The notes under the pieces: generated by a model
What the model was told of the DNA's origin: nothing
Database searches by the model: none
Seen by the model: only the letters and a program-made list of their open reading frames with translations
Part shown: positions 25,294-35,900 of the stretch, in pieces
Position numbering within the stretch: the stretch's first letter is position 1
How the letters are laid out: each line of letters opens with the position of its first letter
Assembly (NCBI GenBank): GCA_963965975.1
Contig: OZ014416.1
Coordinates: 5,208,001-5,272,000 of the forward strand
Length of the DNA: 64,000 nt
Reading direction: 5' to 3'
From: Xestospongia bergquistia
Lineage: Eukaryota > Porifera > Demospongiae > Haplosclerida > Petrosiidae
Program-made: the position numbers and the translations under genes

Positions 25294-25588
25294 GAGTGAA
25301 CACATGCTTAATGGCAATGTTTCTAAGGCAGTCCACATGCATTTGGTTTTTGAGAGCATTCTTGAGCCATGACAATATTTGATAAATTATTAATAAGTAT
25401 GAAAACAAATTTTTGTTTTCACTTCTTCTTGTTTCTAATATAAGCACCTGTGTTTAGTGTTTTAAATATAACACATAGACTAGTGAAGGGCAGCCTGTTT
25501 TAACCTGAGGGAAAAATTTCTTCAGTACAATTACAATAATCTTTATATTAGGTAATAAGAAACATTGCCATTAAGCATGTGTTCACTC
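25294..25588. mobile_element. Short element bounded by perfect 31-bp inverted repeats
   Basis: The arm at 25294-25324 (gagtgaacacatgcttaatg...) is the exact reverse complement of 25558-25588 (...cattaagcatgtgttcactc). The 233-bp interior has no coding capacity. TTAG flanks the left end and CTTTAG the right. This is the size and shape of a MITE or other non-autonomous DNA transposon; the target-site duplication is unclear. Confidence 0.6.
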
Positions 25589-26153
25589 TTTAGGGGATTG
25601 TTATAAAATATACTTAGAGAGAAAATCCTTTTTTCATGGAAATATAACTAATATAGAGGTTTATGACAATAAAGCTAGATTTAGAACTAGAAGTAGACAT
25701 ACAAAAACACCTATATAAATTTTATGAGAATTTACATCCATAACTAACAAGATTCAAAAGTTCTATAACTTCTTGAGAAAATGAAATCAATTGTTTCAGA
25801 CAATAGGAAATTATAACACTATACGTACTATAACTACTGGTACTGTACCAAGCAACAGACAATAATATTAACCACATTTGTTAATACTGTGTCCACAAGT
25901 TTTATATACCACAAAAAATCAAAACGACAAGTTTTCACGACTATTACTACACTCATCCACTATTGAGTGAGTGATTTTGGACGCATGTAAATACAGGTTC
26001 CCACTAGGACAATTATCGCATTACCATAGGTGTGATATATATATAGAGAGAGAAACTATATATAATATAAATTAAATATAATATATTATATATAATTTAT
26101 GTTATGCTTTCCAATTATACATTGGTTAAGTGCAGTCGTTCATAAGAATTCGC
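25589..26153. other. Non-coding stretch with an AT-rich tract at 26034-26105
   Basis: No supported gene. The low-complexity TA/AATATA tract immediately precedes the small-gene candidate. Confidence 0.4.
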
Positions 26154-26461
26154 ATGGCTATTTATGTAGGGAAGAAACAACAAGCGCTGGTCATTCGTAA
26201 AAACTACGAAAGATTAAGTATTTTATTGTGCTTTTAGATGGCCAACAAAAAAATAAAACTGTGAATATTGAAGATGACGACAGCAATCACCCATATCCCT
26301 ACTTCTACACGCCTCTGCTGGCTGTATTCTTTTGTATGTCGGCATTACTAGTTGACATTGACACGTAAAGAATTATTGCATTTAGAAATAGCCACCCCAT
26401 GTGTAAGAGAAGAAGAAATGGCTATTCTTCCAAAGAAATTTCACTTGGTGACAAAGAAAAG
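26154..26461 (+). CDS. Candidate small single-pass membrane protein
   Basis: Three exon-like segments join in frame to 82 codons: 26154-26196 (ATG start), 26238-26364 (41-bp intron, GTAAAA/TTTTAG) and 26386-26461 (21-bp gap, GTAAAG/TTTAG). The middle exon reads SNHPYPYFY, then the hydrophobic run TPLLAVFFCMSALLV, a plausible membrane helix. The last exon is basic (MCKRRRNGYSSKE). If the second splice is skipped, the protein ends after 57 codons at the TAA at 26366-26368. That skipping is quite possible, because a 21-bp intron is below the usual limit. GC is slightly higher than around it. I do not recognise the protein. Two further copies of the last exon follow (26609-26684, 26828-26903). 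Confidence 0.3.
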
Positions 26462-27043
26462 GTAAAATAACTAATAGTTCTAATTATAATAATGTGATCA
26501 CATTGAGTGACAAATTTGAAAAAATGATAATTCTTGAAAATTGACAATGCCTTGGATTGTCAGAAAAAATGTTTGCGAGAGACTGTTAAAGAAAATGATT
26601 GCATTTAGAAATAGCCACCCTATATGTAAGAGAAGAAGAAATGGCTATTCTTCCAAAGAAATTTCACTTGGTGACAAAGAAAAGGTAAAATAACGATAGT
26701 TCTGATTATAATAATGTCATTATGAGTGACAAACGTGAAAAAATGATAATTCTTGAAAATTGACAATGCCTTGGATTGTCAGAAAAAATGTTTGCGAGAG
26801 ACTGTTAAAGAAAATGATTCCATTTAGAAATAGCCACCCTATATGTAAGAGAAGAAGAAATGGCTATTCTTCCAAAGAAATTTCACTTGGTGACAAAGAA
26901 AAGGTAAAATAACGATAGTTCTGATTATAATAATGTCATTATGAGTGACAAACGTGAAAAAATGATAATTCTTGAAAATTGACAATGCCTTGGATTGTCA
27001 GAAAAAATGTTTGCGAGAGACTGTTAAAGAAAATGAATCTTAG
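26378..27043 (+). repeat. Triplicated 220-bp exon-containing tandem repeat
   Basis: Three units begin near 26378, 26601 and 26821 (periods 223 and 220). Each carries TTTAG / aaatagccaccc...gacaaagaaaag / GTAAAA, a 76-nt exon-like block, plus intron-like sequence containing ccttggattgtcag and tgtttgcgagagactg. Units 2 and 3 are nearly identical; unit 1 differs at scattered positions. A 76-nt exon cannot be concatenated in frame: a second copy would read AAA TAG. If used, the copies would therefore be alternatives. Confidence 0.85.
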
Positions 27044-27600
27044 TCAACAATCTTTGTAAGAGATTGTGCTATTAAAAATGAAATACTAACCAACGCAGGT
27101 AGTCGTTGACAGTTAGTACACTGCATGCGATTTATTAGATAATATATTTGCATGAGTCATTAACTCAATGGCATTGTCATAATACACTTTAGCATTGACA
27201 ATAGTGATCGCTTCACATTTCAACACTCTTGTCAGAAATGTTTGCACAGCCTTTATTGTTTTAATTTAGTTTTCTTTTAGCTGTGAAACCTACAAGAGTA
27301 AGCCCTAGCTATGTGAAAAAGTAAATACACGTTTAGTTGTAGCTCTATTGCTCTGACTTTGTTCTGAACATACTATTCACTGAAAGGAATTGCTCTGACT
27401 TTGTTCTGTGAGGGTCATAGTTACAATTGCTTAATTGTTTTTATGTTACATTGTGTAGGCACTATGATCCAACTAAAATATTTCTGGAATATTTTGCTGT
27501 TACTTGTGATGCCATTAGGAGAGTGGGTTCTTACGTTGTCATTTGCTGTCTAGTATATAGCATTATTTGAATAAAATTCATTTATTTTATTGAACTTTAG
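27044..27600. other. Non-coding stretch; short duplicated 32-bp string
   Basis: attgctctgactttgttctg occurs twice close together, at about 27349-27368 and 27389-27408. No supported gene. Confidence 0.4.
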
Positions 27601-28225
27601 ATGATTTGCCTAAAACTAACAAGTTTGCCCAAGACAAGCAAGATAGTATGGCTAACAGACTTGCTGGAGTAAAAGGTATTAAGGAAGAATGCAAATAATG
27701 TATACAAGAAGGTTTATAAAGTTGTTAAAATAAATTTGTGATTTTCTTTCAGAACAAATTGATTAATCTTAAAGATAAAATTTACAAGTAAACTTAATGT
27801 AGTGTGTAAGTGAAACACATTGAGTGAACACAGACGTCACATCTATCAATAATAATATTATATATCAGAAATGTTAATAATATCACTTTTTTATAAAGAC
27901 AACTAACTGATCAAGTGTAATACAAACTTGTAGTCCATTAGAAGCAGCAGTACTATGATTATTATAACATAATACTCAAAAGACAAATATACAATACATA
28001 TAAATTATGATACACATATAACTTCACTAAATAAGTAATTACTTGCAATAACTACATGTTTTTTTATTATTAAAGGTTACATGTTCTTTGGATATAGTCT
28101 TCCCTTTTACAATTTGTTACATTTGTTGCTATCTAATTAATACTACTTAGAAAACTGTATAGGTATCTGTATTTTTGAACTACATTTTGGTATTTTTCAT
28201 GTGTATATATTGAGCTGCATATTTC
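27540..28225. repeat. Segmental duplication, left copy
   Basis: Pairs with 30655-31410, about 3.1 kb to the right. Shared strings include cattatttgaataaaattca, agtccattagaagcagcagt, taacataatactcaaaagac, atatagtcttcc, taatactacttag and ttttgaactacatttt. It contains the DDLPK exon and the relic CARD tail. Confidence 0.75.
27601..27675 (+). CDS. Relic linker exon of the death-domain/CARD family (copy 1)
   Basis: 75 nt between a CTTTAG acceptor and a GTATTA donor, phase 1 on both sides. It reads DDLPKTNKFAQDKQDS. It is homologous to the minus-strand linker exons at 51636-51692 and 48014-48073 (DDLPETKKFAQEQQ). The plus-strand sequence just after it (about 27700-27790) resembles a stop-ridden end of the CARD-like exon. 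It is therefore a relic of the same gene family in opposite orientation rather than a separate working gene. Confidence 0.5.
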
Positions 28226-29550
28226 ATACATTCATAGCTTTATTCTTTTGATACTTACATATATTTAGATATTGCTATTTTATTTTTTTTTAAATTGTAA
28301 ATTCCTCAGTGAATGCATGTACTTTAAATCTTTCAAGTCTATGACGACATATTTTTCCCTGCACAAAATTTCTGACTGTGCCACTGCATACAGTTTGATA
28401 TTTTACATAGATAGCAAATTCATATAGATTATCAAAGTCACATACATTTATATAATTTATCAAAGTCACATACATTTATATAATGTAAGTAGGAGCTGCA
28501 CTAGTTGCCCAAGAATATCTTCCATGTTGGAAGTGTGAAAGAAAGGAACAATAATTATTCATTCCTTACGTACAATCTGTCAGTCCTGTCTTGTCTGTAA
28601 AAGTTATTTAAGAAAAGTAAGTGTAATCTGTTCTTTCATTATTCTAAAAATGAAAAAAGCCAAAACATGTTCTATATCAGCTTGAACAACAAGCATCTCA
28701 TTTTAAAGTACATACTTCGTCTTCACTTCAGTCAGTGTCTTGTTACATGTATATAATGACAGGTAACAAACAATACATTCTCATTACTTATCACAAACAT
28801 CAAGATATGGCTACCTGTTATAAGTTCTAGACTTGGAAACATCCCCTGTACCTACTAAGGACTCTATTGTAATCACAGTTGCTTATATAAACACAGATGT
28901 AAGCTAGAGCTAACACTGTGCTGCTTTATCGCACACTACTCTCAGTGCTACTACACATGATCCAATCATCAGATCTGTAATCTTATGACCAGTATAACTT
29001 TCTAACACTACATGGATCTTCCTGTCTGATATTGTATTTCAGTGTTCATCATTATAGGATGCTCTGGTTGCTAGTAAAGTATATAAGTTCTTTGTTAACC
29101 TAATATAGTTATTACACAATATGTTTTAGGCTGTTTATGGTGTTAAAAGTATTTGGGTATTTACCTTATGTATGATCCTAAGTCTTCCCAAGTTTTGATA
29201 TTATTTGATGAATTCTAGTTGACTATATTCATTGTGTCCTTCTTGATGGAGTTAACAAGACTGCAAAACTGTGATTTGACTAAGCATACAGTATAGAAGA
29301 ATGGTAAATATGATATTATTTGATGAATTCCAGTTGTCTATATTGGTAAGTTAACTGTGATTACATAAAAAAGTGATTATAATTGAACATCTTATAATTA
29401 TTTGGATATGATGTCACAGTGTTAAGAAGAAAAGAATTTGCATTTTTCCAGTGTATTCACTATAAAGTCCAAGAACAAAAAAGCTATTTGGTAAATGCTT
29501 AGTCATGGCGATTTCTATCAGCAACCCGACAGTACTAACCAAAACCATGT
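28226..29550. other. Mostly non-coding; contains partner of the 20.5-kb dispersed repeat
   Basis: 28490-29060 matches 20510-20740 in several ordered blocks. A short direct repeat (tttgatgaattctagttg / tttgatgaattccagttg) lies at about 29202 and 29320. No supported gene. Confidence 0.4.
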
Positions 29551-29760
29551 ATGGAATTCAAAACAGTATTAGCTATTCGAGGTCATCATATTTATAAATC
29601 AATCAGGGAGCCAGAGACAGAGAGATACTCTCAGCTAAAAAAGGAAGACACCAATTCTCATAATCAATTATTTGTTGTTGCAGTAATGGACAAAGTGAGT
29701 TTAAGTGACAGCCACATCCTTAGAGAGATTTCGAAGGCCTTGCTAATGTCTTCAACCTAA
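29551..29760 (+). pseudogene. HIRAN-like domain fragment (copy 2)
   Basis: A 69-codon frame reads VLAIRGHHIYKSIREPETER, then LFVVAVMDKV and HILREISK. The first block, GHHIYKSI, is identical to the fragment at 24327-24701. The V-A-V-M strand and the I-x-R-E-I-S segment follow in the expected order, but the V-G-x-x-P core is eroded to SDSH. It is a decayed relative on the opposite strand, probably transposon-derived. Confidence 0.42.
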
Positions 29761-30175
29761 GACACTTTAAAAGATGGATAAACTATAATAAAATTCCCTT
29801 GCTTAACTATTGATTTCTTATTTATAGTTAACACGTTAGACCACAATCTTTCAGAGGGTGGGCGCTCGCATGGGATATTGGCCTTTTTCTTCAAAAGAGA
29901 AAAACGGGGTGGGCATTTGCTCTGGACTTTACCATATTTACTCAAATATTAAAGGAAGTATTCGAGTAAAGATTCTTAATGACTTTATTTTATTTATATT
30001 GATCTTTTACTAGCAAAATAAACATGTCTTCTTCACCATCCAACAAGCTGAAGTAGTCTTATAACAAAGATTATGATTAATTAGTAATATTATTATAATA
30101 CATGATATATTATTATAATGCTTGCATTTTATAACAACATTTTTCCTTTTTTAAATATTCATATTTCATCTTCAG
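29761..30175. other. Non-coding stretch, nothing recognised
   Basis: No supported feature. Confidence 0.4.
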
Positions 30176-30256
30176 ATTTACCAGTTACTACTGAGGAATC
30201 AGAAATTGTTGATTGGACAGAAAGCACTGACAATACGTCAGGTCATGGAATAGTAG
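30176..30256 (+). CDS. Linker exon of the death-domain/CARD family
   Basis: 81 nt, from a TTCAG acceptor to a GTACAA donor, phase 1-1 and fully open. It reads DLPVTTEESEIVDWTEST, then DNTSGHGIV. The DLP opening and the acidic, Ser/Thr-rich composition match the small linker exons of the minus-strand gene (for example 51636-51692, 53616-53669). No domain exon lies next to it on this strand. It could be a surviving exon of a broken plus-strand paralogue. Confidence 0.4.
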
Positions 30257-30654
30257 GTACAATTTAAATTGTTCCTTCGACTCTTTTTTTATATACCATT
30301 TCCATAGGAAATATTGCCATCGAAAGGAGCCAAAAAAGTAACTCTTTTGTTATTTCAAAGCAGCAGTGGTTCACAACAAGATACTGTATTTATAGTTGTG
30401 ATATGTTAATTGTCTGCTTTCTTACTATAGAGACCATTCTAGATGCTCGTAAATGCAAGATTGGTAGTAACTCTAACTCAGATGAAATTATTTGTTAATC
30501 AATTTATTTCCTATACACATACATGTATTTTTCTTCATACTATAATAACTTGAGGATTTTTTATAATAACATGTTAAGTAACATGAACACACATTATAAT
30601 AGTAAGTTCTTGTCTGTCCATAGTAAAGTGTCAGGAATACCACAGAATGTGATG

Positions 30655-31410
30655 TGTTTACTATCTTGTATTTAACATTATTTGAATAAAATTCATTTAT
30701 TTTATCTAACTTTAGATGAATTGCCTAAAACTAAGATGTTTGCCCAAGACAAACAAGAGAGTATGGCTAACAGACTTGCTACAGTGTAAGGTATTAAGGA
30801 AGATGACAAGAATGCAAATAATGTATACAATAAGGTTTATGAAGTTATTAAAACAAGACTATGATTTTCTTTCAGAACAAACTGATGAATCATAAAGAAA
30901 TAATAATGAGTCAACTTTATGTAGAGTGTAAGTGAGAAACACGTCACATGTATCGTGTATCGAGAAACATGTCACATGTATCGATAATAATAAATATGAA
31001 GTTTTAATGAATATATTAAATTAAAATGATAGATTTGCAATGTGTTTACAGTCAACGACTAAAGATATATCGGAAATGTTAATAGTATCACTTTCTTTTT
31101 AAAAAACTGTTAACTGATCAAATGTAATATAATCTTGTAGTCCATTAGAAGCAGCAGTACTATAATTATTATAACATAATACTCAAAAGACAATTATATA
31201 AATTATGATACACATACTCTTCACAAAATTTGTAATTAGTTGTAATAACTATTTTTCTATTATAGGTTATTACATGCTATTTAGATATAGTCTTCCATTT
31301 TACATTTGCTAAATTTACTGCTATCCAATTAATACTACTTAGTAAACTGTATATGTATTTGTACTTTTGAACTACATTTTTGCATTTTTCATATGTAGAT
31401 AAGTCACAAG
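30655..31410. repeat. Segmental duplication, right copy
   Basis: Pairs with 27540-28225. It includes a second DELPK linker exon at 30716-30793 whose reading ends in TAA before the donor, then a stop-ridden CARD tail ending in atgagtcaac, the string that precedes the stop of the minus-strand CARD exon at 47281. Confidence 0.75.
30716..30793 (+). pseudogene. Relic linker exon (copy 2, with stop)
   Basis: After a CTTTAG acceptor the phase-1 reading is DELPKTKMFAQDKQESMANR, then LATV and TAA just before the expected donor. It is the duplicate of the exon at 27601-27675, where the same place reads GVK and stays open. Confidence 0.5.
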
Positions 31411-32981
31411 ACTACTTTATTGTGGTCTAGTCTACCTCCCAAAAGCTTAACCTCCATTTTAATGTATGATATCTTTCCTCATGTGCGCTCATAATATGTC
31501 TTAAGTAGTAGAGACAATCACATTGAATAGTTTTACTAACATTGACTGTCAAAAGTTGACTTTGTAGATATACATACAATAGATCATATTGTACATGTAA
31601 CTATATGCTTTGATAACAACTTTACTAGAAGGCAAATATGTACATTTTTCTACTTTACTGACTTACTTGATGTCCATATTTTGTCACAGCTTTTCTAGTT
31701 TTACTAACTAAAACATGCACTCTCATCAGTTTCTAACTAATAACAGACTAATATCATATAATATCAATGGAATAGACATACTTTAAAGGAGACAACATAA
31801 GGTGAGCAATGTTGAGTAATTACTGCTATTAACTTTGGTACTTAATTGTTGTAAGTGAAGACCCAATGATGTTGATTATGATACCTTATGTTCAACCTGA
31901 CAAGAGCATAAAAAAGATTATGTTTATATACACAACAATGAATCTCAAGTTCCTCTTCTGATGTTAGTATATATCTGTAGTATACTTCTTAAAGAGGTTT
32001 ACTATTACATGTATGTTAATTTATGGAACCTAATAAAAATTATTTTTCACTAAATAAACAAGTACATTTATTACATGCAAGTTATATAGTAAGTTTAAAG
32101 TACATCTACAACTCTACTTGTTCTCATATTATGTCTTATATATCACAAGTGTCTTTTATGAACACATAGTCTAGTTAATTAGTTCCTTTTTTAAAAATAG
32201 GAATAGAGCTAAAGAGATGACTACATAGTGATCTTTGCTCTTTGCTAAATTATTATGAACACTACTTAAGAGGAAGGTCTAGTTTGATAGCCTAGAATGT
32301 TTCACATACCATGTCATCAGGATGTATAAAGAAGTCAGACACAGCTGCTACCAGATATATCATATATTGAGAGGTGTTCATTAATGGACTAATAACATTA
32401 AGATAATGTACATAGTTAAATAGTAGTGAATGGGACTAATAGTAATTTGTTAAGGTTTTGTTTTTTAAACTAATAAGTTACTTGACTCACTTCAAATTGC
32501 AACAGAGAAAAGCTCACAAGCTATTATATGTCAGACCAAAATTGCGTTTGACACAACATTATAATTATTACAATATTTTCAAGACTCATAATCAATGGAA
32601 AAACAAGTATTCTTGTATAATGTTGTCAGGTAATGCTCTCATGTACTCTTTAAGTCTTCAACAGCAGACAGTGTGGAAGTATCTCTGAGAAATATATATT
32701 AATAATCTACAAGTAGAGCTTAATATTGTGTTTGACAGCAGGCTATTAAAAACAATTAAAACTGACAAATTCATCATTTTTTGTTCAAAGACAAATTTAA
32801 AATTATATTATAATAATTATTATATAGGAACTCTGTTATTGACTTGTAAACCACATGTTGATTGTATGATGTTGAACAAGAGCTATGAATGATTGATTAT
32901 CTATGATGTAGGACAATATTGTTATATACATCAATAGTTATTAAAAATGTCTATTATGGACAACTTTAAAACTTAAGTTAC
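31411..32981. other. Non-coding stretch, nothing recognised
   Basis: AT-rich. A 76-codon plus frame at 32458-32688 has no motif. It lies immediately downstream, in minus-strand sense, of the 133-bp array; no obvious terminal exon for that array was found. Confidence 0.4.
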
Positions 32982-35900
32982 CATCAATAACTCTTTCTTC
33001 CTAATATTCAGGGTAAAGACACCACAGTCAATTTTATGGTTGCAACGACAACACTCCTAATAGTTATAAAAATGACTATTACAGACAACTTTAATTCTTA
33101 AGTTACAAGCATTCTGCAATAACTCTTTCTTCTTAATATTCAGGATAAATACACCACATCTAACTTTACGGTTGGCACAACAACACTCCTATGCATAGAA
33201 TAGTTATAAAAATGACTATTACAGACAATTTCAAACCTTAACTTACCAGCAATAACTCTTTCTGCCTAATATTCAGGGTTAAGCCACCACACCCAACTTT
33301 ATGGTTGGCATGACAACACTCCTATACATAGAATAGTTATAAAAATGACTATTACAGACAATTTCAAACCTTAATTTACCAGCAATAACTCTTTCTGCCT
33401 AATATTCAGGGTTAAGAGAACACACCCAACTTTACGGTTGGCATGACAACACTCCTATGCATAGAATAGTTATAAAAATGACTATTACAGACAATTTCAA
33501 ACCTTAACTTACCAGCAATAACTCTTTCTTCCTAATATTCAGGGTAAAGACACCACACCCAACTTTATGGTTGGCATGACAACACTCCTATGTATAGAAT
33601 AGTTATAAAAATGACTATTACAGACAATTTCAAATCTTAACTTACCAGCAATAACTCTTTCTTCCTAATATTCAGGGTAAAGACACCACACCCAATTTTA
33701 TGGTTGCCACAACAACACTCCTATGCATAGAATAGTTATAAAAATGACTAATACAAACAACTTTAAACCTTAACTTACCAGCAATAACTCTTTCTTCGAA
33801 ATATTCAGGGTAAAGACACTAAACCCAATTTTATGGTTGCCATGACAACACTCCTATGTATAGAATAGTTATTAAAATGACTATTACTGACAATTTTAAA
33901 CCTTAACTTACAAATAATAACTCTTTCTTCCTAATATTCAGGGTTAAGACACCAAACCCAATTTTACAGTTACCGCTACAACACTCCTATACATAGAATA
34001 GTTATAAAAATGACTATTACAGACAACTTTAAACCTTAACTTACCAGCAATAACTCTTTCTGCCTAATATTCAGGGTTAAGAGACCACACCCAACTTTAC
34101 AGTTGCCACGACAACATTCCTATCCATAGAATAGTTATAAAAGGACTATTACAGACAATTTCAAAACTAAACTTACCAGCAATAACTCTTTCCTAATAAT
34201 ATTCAGGGTAAAGACACTACACCCAATTTTATGGTTGCCACGACAACACTCCTATGCATAGAATAGTTATAAAAATGACTATTACAGACAATTTCAAACC
34301 TTAACTTACTAGCAATAACTCTTTCTGCCTAATATTCAGGGTAAAAACACTACACCCAACTTTACAATTGGCACGACTTACCAGCAATAACTCTTTCTGC
34401 CTAATATTCAGGGTAAAGACACCACACTCAATTTTATGGTTGCCATGACAACACTCCTATGCATAGAATAGTTATAAAAGGACTATTACAGACAATTTCA
34501 AACCTTAAGTTACTAGCAATAACTCTTTCTGCCTAATATTCAGGGTTAAGATACCACACCCAACTTTACGGTTGCCATGACAACATTCCTATCCATAGAA
34601 TAGTTATAAAAGGACTATTACAGACAATTTCAAACCTAAACTTACCAGCAATAACTCTTTCTTCCTAATATTCAGGGTAAAGACACTACACCCAATTTTA
34701 CGGTTGCCACGACAACACTCCTATGCATAAAATAGTTATAGAAATGACTATTACAAATAATTTCAAACCTTAAGTTACTAGCAATAACTCTTTCTTCCTA
34801 ATATTCAGTGTAAAGTCACCACACTAAATTTTACGGTAGCTATGACAACACTCCTATGCATAAAATAGTTATAAAAATGACTACTACAGACAATTTCAAA
34901 TCTTAAATCACCAGGAATAACTCTCTCTTTCTTCCTAATATTCAGAATAAAGACACCACACCCATGCAATTTTACAGTTGCCACGACAATACTCCTATGC
35001 ATAGAATAGTTATAAAAGGACTATTACAGACAATTTCAAAACTAAACTTACCAGCAATAACTCTTTCTTCCTAATATTCAGGGTAAAGACACTACACCCA
35101 ATTTTACGGTTGCCACGACAACACTCCTATGCATAAAATAGTTATAGAAATGACTATTACAGATAATTTCAAACCTTAAGTTACTAGCAATAACTCTTTC
35201 TTCCTAATATTCAGTGTAAAGTCACCACACTAAATTTTACGGTAGCTATGACAACACTCCTATGCATAAAATAGTTATAAAAATGACTACTACAGACAAT
35301 TTCAAATCTTAAATCACCAGGAATAACTCTCTCTTTCTTCCTAATATTCAGAATAAAGACACCACACCCATGCAATTTTACAGTTGCCACGACAATACTC
35401 CTATGCATAGAATAGGTATAAAAATGACTATTACAGACAATTTCAAACCTTAACTTACCAGCAATAACTTTCTTCTTCCTAATATTCAGGGTAAAGACAT
35501 CACACACAATTTTACGGTTGCCACGAGAACACTCTATGCATAGAATAGTTATAAAAATGACTACTACAGACAATTTCAAATCTTAAATCACCAGGAATAA
35601 CTCTCTCTTTCTGCCTAATATTCAGGGTTAAGATACCACACCCAACTTTACGGTTGCCACGACAATACTCCTATGCGTAGAATAGTTATAAAAGGACTAT
35701 TACAGACAATTTCAAACCTAAACTTACCAGCAATAACTCTTTCTGCCTAATATTCAGGGTTAAGATACCACACCCAACTTTACGGTTGCCACGACAACAT
35801 TCCTATCCATAGAATAGTTATAAAAAATGACTATTACAGATAATTTCAAACCTTAACTTACCAGCAATAACACTTTCTTCCTAATATTCAGGGTAAAGAC

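Noticed and set aside
34805..35002. 65-codon minus-strand frame
   Set aside because: Same array; it is a duplicate of the end of the 35211-35579 frame.
35211..35579. 122-codon minus-strand open frame as a gene
   Set aside because: It reads straight through three monomers of the 133-bp array, switching between exon-like and intron-like sequence, and exists only because of local indels.
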